Of a stretch of DNA of 64,000 bases, positions 43,426 through 54,679 are shown piece after piece. Source of the DNA: Siphonodentalium dalli. Taxonomy: Eukaryota; Mollusca; Scaphopoda; Gadilida; Siphonodentaliidae. The position numbers and the translations under genes are program-made. The notes beneath the pieces are model-generated. The model did not search any database. It worked only from the letters and a program-made list of their open reading frames with translations, and was not told where the DNA came from. The stretch is from contig CP136069.1 in NCBI GenBank assembly GCA_032622095.1, forward strand, positions 53,244,760-53,308,759, read 5' to 3'. Position 1 is the first letter of the stretch, and every line of letters starts with the position of its first letter.

Positions 43426-45045
43426 CTAAGTGGAAATATTTCCATCGGCACATGCTCCCTCTTGACCCGTGGATAGTTCAGGATTAACTGGGAAATTAGG
43501 TCGATGCTGTATGTCAGAAGGCGGAAAGTCGTGGGAGGTCTTGTCATTAGCTGCAGTCTGATGTTGAAAACAGATATCAGTAGCGGACGAATTTCTTTCT
43601 GGGCGGCGCCTCGAGTCCTGTGCAACTCCAATCTCCAACACCTCTTTCGTTGTCCTGATGTTCAAAGCTGGCCACACGACATACCTAATGTAGTCACCGC
43701 TTATTGTGAAAACTCTAAACGTTGTTGCATCAAAGGTTTGATCTTCCGGAATGCCACAATCTAGGTATAAATCATTAACACATATCCACCAGCTGAGCGC
43801 CCCACATTTCTGTTCGTAGACATCAATTTTATCCATCTCAACCAAAGATGTATTACTAATGGGTACTAATTTCTGCAAATAAGTCTGTGATATACCGCGA
43901 CATACCTTCTCGGCGTTTCTGGCCGCGAAGCTCCCATATTTTCTAGTCATTTGTATAAAGCTGACCATATCCTCATCAGTCACAACCGACGCACCAGCCT
44001 CCTCCTTCAAATCCATCTTGCCAATATCAAATGGGCATCTGAGAGAAGCATTAAATGCTCCTAGCTGGACACCCCTGACGCTCTCACACGTTGAATAACA
44101 ATCCGTGAATATGTTCAACAATACCGCTATAGCTTCACGCTCATTGGTTACGATGTTCTCTGTAAGCATCGAAAAAGCTTCAGCCCATTCGATGTCGTAC
44201 AAATCGCAGAACATTTTGGCGACTTCATTTCGTTCATACATTGGGTCTGTAACATCCCTGTGTGAACCTATATCGACATGTACCTTATCATTTGGTTTGG
44301 TATCGCAGAACAATTTTGCGACACCCTTTGGCCCCTGGTCTGTTTCTGCTGTAGCATCCTGGTGTGAATCTATATCTACCACACTTATCTTGCCCTTTGC
44401 TTTGGTGACACAGAACATTGCTGTGACATCCCTTGGTCCTTGCCCTTTTACTGACGCAGTATCTATGTGGACATCTTTATCATTGGTGGTGCGGCACTTT
44501 TTGGCGATGTCTCTTCGTTCATATCCAGTTTTTGTAGCACTCCTTTGTGAGATGATATCCGCAGTGGAAACATTCTCATTTCCCTGTAATGGACGCAATC
44601 TGCTTTCAGTTGCCGTTTCTTCGGAAGTAGTTTCTTTCTTTTCTTTCTCTTCAATTGAAGTTACCCTTTTCTCAAAATGTTCTCTTTTCGTTTCCTGACT
44701 CTGGCGTTGCGGTCTCCGATGTTCGTGTAATGCGCTGATCTTCATATTGCTATCTGCTTGTGAATCGGCGTTTGTCTTTCCCGCTAATGCAATATTGCGC
44801 TTCTTTTTGCACGCTTTACACGATCTAACGGAAGCTGAGTTCATTTGCTTACAGCATTGGCAAATCCATGTTGAATTCGTTGCAATTTTTTCAGTCGGTT
44901 GTGTCGCGCACCACCGACAAACCTCTAAACCACGTGGTATGCTAGCAACATTACACTGTCTGCAAATGTTTGTGTCATAAAAATACGTGACACCTTTAGC
45001 TATCTTCGGTTCTCCTTCGGGATTTTCTTTACAGCCTTTGTACAT
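43426..45045 (-). CDS. Zinc-ribbon/NZF protein with C-terminal MIEAP domain, single exon
   Basis: An intact 539-codon frame. A zinc ribbon is formed by C28-x2-C31 and C43-x2-C46. A perfect RanBP2/NZF finger follows (W60, C62, C65, N69, C76, C79); such fingers often bind ubiquitin or RNA. Residues 80-170 are charged, low-complexity linker. Residues 177-280 contain four related segments ending VAKLFCD-like. From about 272 to 476 lies a domain I recognise as MIEAP (mitochondria-eating protein, SPATA18, C-terminal domain): YDIEWAEAF, CYSTCESVRG, LSWWICVNDLYLDC, FRVFTISGDYIRYVVWPAL, GVAQ. SPATA18 acts in mitochondrial quality control in vertebrates; the role of invertebrate zinc-finger fusions is not known to me. 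The gene lacks introns, unlike the lectin gene. The start at 45045 is the first methionine, but a TATA-like box lies only 22 nt upstream of it. Confidence 0.85.
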   Translation of the reverse strand: MYKGCKENPEGEPKIAKGVTYFYDTNICRQCNVASIPRGLEVCRWCATQPTEKIATNSTWICQCCKQMNSASVRSCKACKKKRNIALAGKTNADSQADSNMKISALHEHRRPQRQSQETKREHFEKRVTSIEEKEKKETTSEETATESRLRPLQGNENVSTADIISQRSATKTGYERRDIAKKCRTTNDKDVHIDTASVKGQGPRDVTAMFCVTKAKGKISVVDIDSHQDATAETDQGPKGVAKLFCDTKPNDKVHVDIGSHRDVTDPMYERNEVAKMFCDLYDIEWAEAFSMLTENIVTNEREAIAVLLNIFTDCYSTCESVRGVQLGAFNASLRCPFDIGKMDLKEEAGASVVTDEDMVSFIQMTRKYGSFAARNAEKVCRGISQTYLQKLVPISNTSLVEMDKIDVYEQKCGALSWWICVNDLYLDCGIPEDQTFDATTFRVFTISGDYIRYVVWPALNIRTTKEVLEIGVAQDSRRRPERNSSATDICFQHQTAANDKTSHDFPPSDIQHRPNFPVNPELSTGQEGACADGNIST

Positions 45046-45057
45046 CTCACCTGTTTT

Positions 45058-45076
45058 CTTTTATATAGTCCAATGG
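45058..45076 (-). promoter_or_regulatory. TATA-like and inverted CCAAT boxes upstream of the MIEAP gene
   Basis: The minus strand reads CCATTGG (45076-45070), then CTATATAAAAG. They look like a core promoter, but the TATA box is only 22 nt before the first ATG. A start site 25-30 nt downstream would fall inside the reading frame. Either this box is not used or translation starts at a later methionine (Met68 or Met101). Confidence 0.35.
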
Positions 45077-45870
45077 TCAGTATAATACAAGTTACAACCG
45101 AGTCAGTAGTAGGGTATAGTATGAGGGGTTTTGTAGGAAACTAGCGACGTATAGGCCTATACATGCAGTGTCTTATTTGATATGATATGTCGAAACTAAA
45201 GCACACAATTCGTCACACGAATGAAGCGAATCTTCAAAACTTCCTTGCCGAGCAGATTGTAGCCTCTGAGACGAGTTTATCCACCACTTGTGTCAAGAAT
45301 ACATAAACCAGAATAGTGCAACTCCCGATAAGATTAGACTGAAATCGAATCACTGTTATCCTTAATACGCACTTCGACCAACAACGAAAACAAAACATCA
45401 ACTTTCTAAATTTGGTCCTGTGTTGATGTCACTCTCAACGACACAGCCATTTCCGCTCTGAGGAAATAATTTCTTCCGTAAATTGAAACTATATCTGCCT
45501 GTCTATTTCAATCACGTGATTGGCAATGTGCATACTGTCAGTAAATATGTCTGTTAGCTCGGAGACTCGTCTGCTAAACTTGAACTAACTGTTGCTATTT
45601 ATTACTATTTATCACTATTTAATGCATGATCAAGTCTGGTACTGGCATACAGTGAATACATCCTGATGCATTCAACCATGTCATCGCCTTATTACAGGGA
45701 CGGTATATTGTAGCGTTGCGCGAATATGTTTCTATTTATGGAAGAGGTTATTTCCTCAGCGAAGCGGAAATGGCCGAGTCGTTCATGTCTGACATAAATC
45801 GAGATAATGTGAAAGTAGAGTTCGCATTATCTATTTAACAACCCTTTTATGATGGGAGCTTCGTTGGTGC
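45077..45870. other. 5' flank of the MIEAP gene
   Basis: It contains a palindromic AATCACGTGATT (near 45511-45522) with a CACGTG E-box. No other gene was recognised. Confidence 0.4.
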
Positions 45871-46060
45871 AGCATTAAAAACCATGTGACAGTGCATTAT
45901 CTTATATATGCGAGTCTTCCATATAAAGAATGCACTGGTTTACAAGGTCAAGGTAAATATTGTTAGGTCAATGCATTATCTTATATATGCGAGTCGCCAT
46001 ATGGGCGACTCGCATATATAAGAGAATGCATTGGCACGGGGTTTTCGCAAAATTTCAGTG
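45866..46060 (+). mobile_element. Two-hairpin miniature element, copy A (hairpins H4 and H5)
   Basis: GTGCAGCATTAAAAACCATG, hairpin H4 (about 45888-45933, shortened), spacer ACAAGGTCAAGGTAAATATT, hairpin H5 (45967-46035), then ACGGGGTTTTCGCAAAATTT. The same order occurs in reverse at 55640-55870. H5 has the loop GTCGCCATATGGGCGAC. H4 has lost part of one arm. Confidence 0.8.
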
Positions 46061-46660
46061 ACAAGATATATAGACTTATGTGCACCCTACATGAAGAATC
46101 TTTCTTCGAGTCTTCCTGGATTAAAAGTATCAAAAGTACACTTGATAAGTGTGGGATGTCGTACATCTGGCTAAATCAAAATCACGAAATAGATATTAAA
46201 AAAGTAGAAACAGCCCTGACCAGGAAGTTAAAAGACAGATGAACCAGAGGAAATTTGTACAAACTTCTGAAACGGGAATTTGAAAAAGAAAGCTACATAT
46301 CTAAGTGCGATAATTCGAGTGTAATAACTATATAATCCGATTTAGAACAAGTAATCATCCTTTGCCTATTGAAACCGGTCGGTGCAACATGGAATGGCAC
46401 AACTAGAAATAACCGAATTTGTTTATTGTGCCAACATGACCGTTTAGGAGACGAATATCATTATATATTCCAGTGCCCATATTTTTGACAAAGAAAGAGA
46501 CAGGCTGATACATCGATCACATCGACAATGCCCGAGCATGTCTAAACTCAGAATTTTACTTTCAAATACTAAAATGTCAATTAACAGGAAATTATGTAGA
46601 TTCGTGCAAAATGTATGTAAAGAACTCAGAATTATATCCGCATAGCTAACTCATTTTGTC
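46051..46660 (+). pseudogene. LINE 3' coding fragment with stops and frameshifts
   Basis: Frames in order read KIYRLMCTLHEESFFESSW, CGMSYIWLNQN, KVETALTRKLKDR-stop, then KREFEKESYISK and, after shifts, NNRICLLCQHDRLGDEYHYI followed by FQCPYF. The ...RICxxC...xGDEYHYxFxC motif and the preceding SYIW segment are typical of the C-terminal part of non-LTR retrotransposon polymerases of invertebrates. It starts right at the edge of the two-hairpin element, so it is 5'-truncated. It is a dead copy. Confidence 0.75.
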
Positions 46661-46669
46661 TAATTTTAT

Positions 46670-47520
46670 ATATTAACTAGCAGGGTGACTCGACTTCGTC
46701 TGGGCTGTTTCCCCCCTGCTATCATCCGAGCTAGGGACCGGCAGGCATGGGATGTCTGGCAGCATTAGATTTTTCAAGATTTGACCGTCCAAAACACTCC
46801 CCGGACAAAAGTACCCCTAGGTATCAAATTTCGTCGAAATCCATTCGAAAGGCGCGATTTGACCTTGAATTGACCATTTTGAAGGTCGGGGTTACGATTT
46901 GACCCGTCCAAAACACTCCCCGGATAAAAGTACCCGTAGGTATCAAATTTCGTCGAAATCCGTCCTGCAGTTTTCCCGGCCATTTCTAACAAACAAACAA
47001 ACAAACAGACAGATAGATAGAAGTCCCAAAATATATAGTAGATTTGTGGGTACCCGTTTCAAGGTGAAGATCACCTCGGGCGGAAAAACTGACCCGATGA
47101 AAATCTCCCCCATTCCTAGGAACCCCAAAGTATGAACACAGACCTAAGGATCACACAACACGCTCATGTCTGGACACAGACACAACACGCCCATGTCTGG
47201 ACACAGGCGCGCTCTTTATCAACGACACTGCGGATACGAACTATCACGCGATTAACCCCCACAATTCCAAGACGGCACCAGTGGGAATGGAGAATGAGTG
47301 CTCGGAGCTTCTCAAAAGCAATGCAACGACACTTCATCTGGGTTTTTACCCTTAGATAGGAAGTTGGGTCGAAATCCGTCCGGCAGAAGTCTAAAAATAT
47401 ATAGTAGATTTGTATGTTGTTCCTTCTTACAATGTTGACCGATACATGTAATGTAAAATGTATTGTTTTGTGTTTAGTTTCTCTGCGCCATTATCTGATG
47501 GCTTGAGAAAATAAATATAT
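46670..47520 (+). repeat. Nested ACTAGCAGGG...ATATATAGTAGAT repeat, then LINE-like tail
   Basis: TTAACTAGCAGGGTGACTCG opens the repeat. GGTATCAAATTTCGTCGAAA occurs twice (about 46820 and 46941). A (CAAA)n/(CAGA)n run lies at 46988-47022. AATATATAGTAGATTTGT occurs twice (47029 and 47396), as if two copies ended alike. After 47410 the sequence TTTCTCTGCGCCATTATCTG ... AATAAATATATC resembles a LINE 3' end, so the repeat may have inserted into the tail of the LINE at 46051. A 26-bp direct repeat (ACACGCYCATGTCTGGACAC) lies at about 47158-47208. Confidence 0.55.
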
Positions 47521-47632
47521 CTATCAATGCGACCAGGTATGCTACTTGTTGAATATAGCTTGCAGGGTAATGGGATGGTACCACAAGAAAATTTATTTTA
47601 AATTAGGCATGATACAAATCACACCCTTCAAT

Positions 47633-50600
47633 ATATATATTTATCTTACAATATAGCTATATTTCATCAAATACACGCGAAAACGACTAGGCGGTTTCCG
47701 ATCTTGTATCCTGCATGGCAACAAGGATATCTTCGATGGCAACAGCTGGTGCACGTGCGTTTCGACAACTGGCTTGTTTTCAAAACAAAACGTCTAAATA
47801 ACCAACTAAAAGTCGTAAAATAATATACTCGTGTGCTACGAATGTAAAATAATCAATAATTAGTTCAATAAAGTTGACAAAATGTGGAGACAGGGCCCAA
47901 AAATCTCAAAATAACCACCCAAAAATGTTTGGAAATCGAAAAAGGAACGAAGTTTCCACATTGTTTACAGCGCGCACGAATACGGACTATTTTGACAATT
48001 TCTATTTTAGCGAAGTAGGGAATTCCCCGTAATTCAGTACGGTCTTGATCAAAAGCTACTGAACGCATTTTTATTCGATAAAATACAGAAGGGTAAATCA
48101 AATTAATTTTATCTTATGTTAAGGATATAAAACAGAATACTTACGAAAAGTCCGTGATTTATTGCATTTCCTCTAAATGTGTTATTTTAGTGCGAGTCAG
48201 AACTCGATTGTCGAAGTGTCGGAAAGTTCAAAATTCACCAAAACTCTGAATGGACAGTCATCTCCGGCAATGCATCTCGCCAACACTATCACTATCCAAG
48301 GAGATTGCACCATAAAATAATACAATTATCCTGTTAAAAGTGACAATTATGTCGAACATATGAAACGAAAATATCGTCGCCTCTTCATTGAATCGGATTC
48401 CAGCCAAAGTGAATTTGAATAGTGACGTGAATTTCTCAGAATTTTCCTTATCACAACGTCGCGTGCTGAGAATTGTGTACGTTGTGTGTTGCGCGTAATA
48501 AAATAGTTCCTGTTTTAAATTGAGTTTTATTGCATTTTTATGGGACGAATTGTAAGATAAATTGGTTATCATCACCCTGTGTGTTTCCGAGATCCGTATT
48601 CAAGTCTCGCTGCCTTCTCTGGGCTGTCTATCGACTCGTCCTACGGACTCGTCGATAGACTGCCCAGAGAAGGCAGCGAGACTTGAATACGGATCTCAGA
48701 AACACACATGGTGGTGATAACCTATATTTATCTTACAATATAGCTATATTTCATCAAATACACGCGAAAACGACTAGGCGGTTTCCGATCTTGTATCCTG
48801 GATGGCAACAAGGATATCTTCGATGGCAACAGCTGGTGCACGTGCGTTTCGACAACTGGTTTGTTTTCAAAACAAAACGTCTAAATAACCAACTAAAAGT
48901 CGTAAAATAATATACTCGTGTGCTACGAATGTAAAATAATCAATAATTAGTTCAATAAAGTTGACAAAATGTGGAGACAGGGCCCAAAAATCTCAAAATA
49001 ACCACCCAAAAATGTTTGGAAATCGAAAAAGGAACGAAGTTTCCACATTGTTTACAGCGCGCACGAATACGGACTATTTTGACAATTTCTATTTTAGCGA
49101 AGTAGGGAATTCCCCGTAATTCAGTACGGTCTTGATCAAAAGCTACTGAACGCATTTTTATTCGATAAAATACAGAAGGGTAAATCAAATTAATTTTATC
49201 TTATGTTAAGGATATAAAACAGAATACTTACGAAAAGTCCGTGATTTATTGCATTTCCTCTAAATGGGTTATTTTAGTGCGAGTCAGAACTCGATTGTCG
49301 AAGTGTCGGAAAGTTCAAAATTCACCAAAACTCTGAATGGACAGTCATCTCCGGCAATGCATCTCGCCAACACTATCACTATCCAAGGAGATTGCACCAT
49401 AAAATAATACAATTATCCTGTTAAAAGTGACAATTATGTCGAACATATGAAACGAAAATATCGTCGCCTCTTCATTGAATCGGATTCCAGCCAAAGTGAA
49501 TTTGAATAGTGACGTGAATTTCTCAGAATTTGACTTATCACAACGTCGCGTGCTGAGAATTGTGTACGTTGTGTGTTGCGCGTAATAAAATAGTTCCTGT
49601 TTTAAATTGAGTTTTATTGCATTTTTATGGGACGAATTGTAAGATAAATTGGTTATCATCACCCTGTGTGTTTCCGAGATCCGTATTCAAGTCTCGCTGC
49701 CTTATCTGGGCTGTCTATCGACTCGTCCTACGGACTCGTCGATAGACTGCCCAGAGAAGGCAGCTCGACTTGAATACGGATCTCAGAAACACACATGATG
49801 GTGATAACCTATATTTATCTTACAATATAGCTATATTTCATCAAATACAAGCGAAAACGCCCAGGCGGTTTCCGATCTTGTATCCTGGGTGGCAACAAGG
49901 ATATCGTGGATGGCAACAGCTGGTGCACGTGCGTTTCGACAACTGGCTTGTTTTCAAAACAAAACGTCTAAATAACCAACTAAAAGTCGTAAAATAATAT
50001 ACTCGTGTGCTACGAATGTAAAATAATCAATAATTAGTTCAATAAAGTTGACAAAATGTGGAGACAGGGCCCAAAAAGCTCAAAATAACCGCCCAAAAAT
50101 GTTTGGAAATCGAAAAAGTAACGAAGTTTACACATTGTTTACAGCGCGCACGAATACAGACTATTTTGACAATTTCTCTTTTAGCGAAGTAGGGAATTCC
50201 CCGTAATTCAGTACGGTCTTGGTCAAAAGCTACTGAACGCATTTTTTATTCGATAGGAAAATCAAATTAATTTTATCTTATTTTAAGGATATAAAACAGA
50301 ATACTTACGAAAAGTCCGTGATTTATTGCATTTCCTCGAAATGAAGTTTGTTTAATGGGTTATTTTAGTGCGAGTCAGAACTCGATTGTCGAAGTGTCGG
50401 AAAGTTCAAAATTCACCAAAACTCTGAATGGACAGTCATCTCCGACAATGCCTCTCGCCAACACTATCACTATCCAAAGAGATTGCACCATAAAATAATA
50501 CAATTATCCTGTTAAAAGTGACAATTATGTCGAACATATGAAACGAAAATATCGTCGCCTCTTCATTGAATCGGATTCCAGCCAAAGTGAATTTGAATAG

Positions 50601-50902
50601 TGACGTGAATTTCTCAGAATTTGACTTATCACAACGTCGCGTGCTGAGAATTGTGTACGTTGTGTGTTGCGCGTAATAACATAGTTCCTGTTTTAAATTG
50701 AGTTTTATTGCATTTTTATGGGACGAATTGTAAGATAAATTGGTTATCATCACCCTGTGTGTTTCCGAGATCCGTATTCAAGTCTCGCTGCCTTCTCTGG
50801 ACTGTCTATCGACTCGTCCTACGGACTCGTCGATAGACTGCCCAGAGAAGGCAGCTCGACTTGAATACGGATCTCAGAAACACACATTGTGGTGATAACC
50901 TA
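47633..50902. repeat. Tandem triplication of a 1,087-bp unit, each ending in a 159-nt hairpin
   Basis: TTATCTTACAATATAGCTAT occurs at 47641, 48728 and 49815, exactly 1,087 bp apart. Copies 1 and 2 differ by about 1%; copy 3 is more diverged, with small indels near 50250 and 50345. Small open frames (105 and 78 codons, minus strand) recur in the copies simply because these are near-identical; the 78-codon frame is broken in copy 3. No known protein domain was found. The array lacks a hairpin at its left edge. Confidence 0.92.
48564..48722. repeat. 159-nt hairpin at end of unit 1 (also 49651-49809 and 50742-50900)
   Basis: GGTTATCATCACCCTGTGTG opens the left arm and the complement closes at GGTGGTGATAACC. 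The stem of about 70 bp, with few mismatches, includes AGATCCGTATTCAAGTC and CTGCCTTCTCTGG. The loop is around CGTCCTACGGACTC. Copies 2 and 3 keep the fold despite scattered substitutions. Confidence 0.9.
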
Positions 50903-51371
50903 TATATATTCAGTAATTACGTCGACAAACGTCTAAAAAAATTAGGAGCTATATATGTTACGTCGATCGGTTTGTACAAGGAGTGATATGGGAGCATCCT
51001 CCTTTTTGTGCCACCAAAACAACAACAACAACACGTCTCTATCGCCAATTTAGATATTCAAATTGCACTGTGATTGTTTAGAATATATGTTATAAATGGC
51101 GATTTAGGATAATTTTATTTACAATATACACACATGGAAAGTACAATTACAAATAAATATAATATTGATAGACTATCAGACATGTATATTGCTAGGGGTG
51201 ATATAGTCATGACTGACTGTCTTCCTATCACCCCTGATACATGTACGTCCACCATGATATTTTTACTCCTATACAAATTGCAAAAAAGTTCAATTATCAA
51301 CAAATGGAGTCCGTGCATAAAAACAATGTATCATATTATTTATGACCCATGTTTGGTCCTGGGATCATGAA
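50903..51371. other. Intergenic, nothing recognised
   Basis: AT-rich. A CAACAACAACAACA run lies near 51018-51032. Confidence 0.45.
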
Positions 51372-51760
51372 CAGGGACGTGGTGGCAGGGGGATTTGTGT
51401 TGTCTCACCATCCCCCAACTTTGGTCAAAATGTTCAAAAGTTGGAAATTTCATACCTGACACAATAATAGTTGGAAATTTCACACCAGCAATAAGTTGAA
51501 AGTGTTCTCGTAGTTTGATTTTCCAACGAATTATTAGTGGGGAATTTGTTGTTTTTATACCAACAGTTATATATTTCCCTGCTTTTGCTCAAAATCTTGG
51601 ACTGAAATGGCCATCAGTTGGATATTTTCCAACACTTGGAGAGCTTGGTGCCATTCTAGGATTTTGCAGTTTTCATGTTCAGATTTCAAAATGTTCTCGC
51701 ACTGGCCTGATGGGTCCTGGTTCCTCCGCGGTGGCCAGTCAAAACTGCTAATCAATTTAA
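51372..51760 (+). mobile_element. CAGGGACGTGG / TTGGAAATTTC element, copy 3
   Basis: It starts CAGGGACGTGGTGGCAGGGG, includes GTCAAAATGTTCAAAAGTTGG and TTGGAAATTTC motifs, and ends near GTGGCCAGTCAAAACTGCTA. Same order as 6235-6550. Confidence 0.6.
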
Positions 51761-53866
51761 AAAATCGATTTTTGACTTGAATTTGCATGGAGTTAGACCT
51801 CTAGATGCTATGATTTTGCAGTTATTCACATACACTAAACAATACCAAACGAAACATGAACTTTATATCACAATTAACTCGGACATAGCTAGTAAATGTG
51901 TAATTATCAACATGTGATCACTGACACCCAAGCCATGTAAACGTAATTCCTTTGTTTTCGGTGGCATATATGTTTGGAACCCAAACATCGGGTCTAAAGT
52001 GTATTTGTTCGTGACCCAATCTGACACAGTGCGTAATTCTGAGACAAAATTATACTGCTCGTAGAAAGGTATATAGTTCAAGTGTGTATCGACCTATTTC
52101 TATATCGGTAAAACTTAAAAAAAAGCGAATAATATTACGTGTATTTTTGGAGCGCAAATCGCCAAGTGACTGTAATTACAGACATATCTTTTATATATAG
52201 AGATAATAGTTATTATGTTTCTTCAATATCATATAGATAGACCTACATATTCACATACCTTACTCGTATTTAAATTCGCGATGTACTAATTTTCGCTCAG
52301 TTTTGAATTCGCGCTCATTGAATTCGCGGACCTACATTGTAGCTGTGCGAATTCAAAACTGACAAAAATATTTTTCGTTAAATGCTTGGATTTGATGACA
52401 GTTTCATATCTTAATCGTTAATAAAGATACACCATCACGATTACTTTATATCGTGTATAATTTAACATAACTGAATCATCAATTGTGTGTTGTGAATACG
52501 GGTGTTTATAGGCTCCAAATAAAACTTCTGATATTGAAATAGTTATAAGCATATAATTGAAATGAACTCGAAGGTAAAACCACAACCTCGTATAGAAAAC
52601 TTTCATCAGAAAAATCAAAACTTGGCTACGGGTTGTGTTGACATAACTAACTCAGACTGTCACTCCAGCGTTGTGAATAGGAGGAAGTGCTCTCGTGCAT
52701 CTTCAGACTGCAATATAAGTAATTCTTACAAGTATTTCAACATCAATGATGTTACCACGATTTGTTACTATATAATTACATACCAATACTGGTTTTGATG
52801 CTGGTTGCCCACATGTAAATTATAGTCATACAAGCCTAATATTCGGTCCAACCGTCCGCAATATATATATGTAACTCATGTAACATATACCTGTATGTAG
52901 CCTTCGTGTTTCCCTGTACTATTTTTTGCTCAGTTTAAAATTCGCGCACCGGTGGATGCGCGAAAAAGAGTACTGCGCGGAATTAAATAAGAGTAAGTTA
53001 GGTTCATATTGGACTTATTTGATTCTAAAATAGGCCCATATTGAGCTTATTTGTTTTCAATAATTTGTTTTATTTATTTAATTAATTTCTTTTAAATCAA
53101 AGTATTGAAAAACTAACGCTATGACCTCCGCCAGGATACTCCGAGTCAACAAACTAAATTTGGTTGAAATCGGACCAATTACACAGGGTGTAATATGGTG
53201 GCCCACAAGACACATAAACATGTACCCCTCCCCGATCCAAATTGGCCGCCGTCCAGATGGGTCCTAATCACCTAATCAATCAAATGTGCGTCTGTGCCAT
53301 TTTGGATCGGGTGTGGTGTGGAAGGAGTGGATAATGATATGGGTCCCCTAATTTGATTCTCTAGACTGCGGCCATTTTGGATCGGGTGAGGTTTGTGGTG
53401 AATATTTAGGGTGTCTTACTTACAGCACCCTTTGTTTGACTTAAATATATAAAGGAACCTATAGAAGTGGCATGCATAGGTCACCTATTGGAACCCCTCG
53501 GGCTGCGGCCATTTTCTGAAAAGGAATGGAAGTCACGTTCGACCTTTAGTTAGTACAAGCTGAAACGGCGGCTTTTTGAAAGAAAAAAAAGTGGTGGCAA
53601 TTTTGAATCAGTCGACCATTATGATTGGTTTGTTGGAAAAAATATCAGTCTTCGCAGTTCGCATTGCTACATAATCATGCCAAATTGCTTGCTTTGCGTC
53701 ACAATAAACTGACCGATTATGTTACTACTCCGGACGCATAATTATATATAGGAAGGCAATGCAACTCACCGAAATTGATAATAAGTGGTGTAATATCAAC
53801 TTAATGCATATCGTATTTTCGCGTATAGAACGGATTAAATTGGGAGAGAACAGACTCGACCGAGAG
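51761..53866. other. Intergenic, repeat-like patches only
   Basis: Around 52280-52350, GAATTCGCG-type motifs appear in both orientations. Around 53220-53400, GCGGCCATTTTGGATCGGGT occurs in variants. No gene was recognised. Confidence 0.4.
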
Positions 53867-54098
<232 letters not shown>

Positions 54099-54151
54099 TT
54101 TTGCGTTATTTGGGACCATGCACATGCATATATTGTGAGGGAATGGAACAA

Positions 54152-54679
54152 TTAAAGGCACGAGCGGCGTTCGTTGCAGAAATATTCATATTTGTTCAAA
54201 TCGCCATCAACAGAAGGAATATTAAAATATATATAGTTTTGCCCATATGCCAAACATAATCAGCGCGTAAATAGTATATTGTCGTCAAGAGGTACGATGG
54301 TGTAGGTAAACAAGAACCTGCTCGTGTTACCGAAATTTTGCTTCTGTTTACATAACACAGCCCAATTATATTGGTTAATCACGCACAAATGATATAAACG
54401 CTCTTTATTATTTCCATATTAGGAAAACAGTAACAAATAACGCGCTTTATGTTTACCATAGCAGTATCTAAACAAAAGTCAGGTTTTGTAACGTTTTTTG
54501 CTTTTGTTTACATAACAAAGGGAAAAACATTTGACAATAACATACTGTTTATGCCATAGTTCGTATTGGTATAAGAACAAGGTCTGTCTATATTTTACTA
54601 TTATTTCTGTTTATGGCGGAGTTTGACTGAGCTGAATATTTTAACAGCATACCCACCGCCAACGCGCCCGTAATATTAA
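54152..54679 (+). mobile_element. TTAA-flanked MITE, GGCACGGGCGGCGTT family, copy 2
   Basis: TTAA (54152-54155), then AGGCACGAGCGGCGTTCG. The right end is AACGCGCCCGTAATA, then TTAA (54676-54679). Same orientation and interior as 27510-28014, with small indels. Confidence 0.8.

Noticed and set aside
43504-44980. Plus-strand frames of 63-197 codons over the MIEAP gene
   Set aside because: They are antisense shadows of the intact minus-strand gene and carry no motif.
48610-48670. Hammerhead ribozyme in the hairpin of the 1,087-bp unit (GACGAGTCC-GTA-GGACGA)
   Set aside because: It resembles the core, but the first box reads UCGACGA instead of CUGANGA and the second GACGAGU instead of CGAAA. 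The match follows from the palindrome.
48258-50753. A 105-codon gene present three times
   Set aside because: The frame is conserved only because the 1,087-bp copies are 95-99% identical. The neighbouring 78-codon frame breaks in copy 3, and no domain is recognisable.
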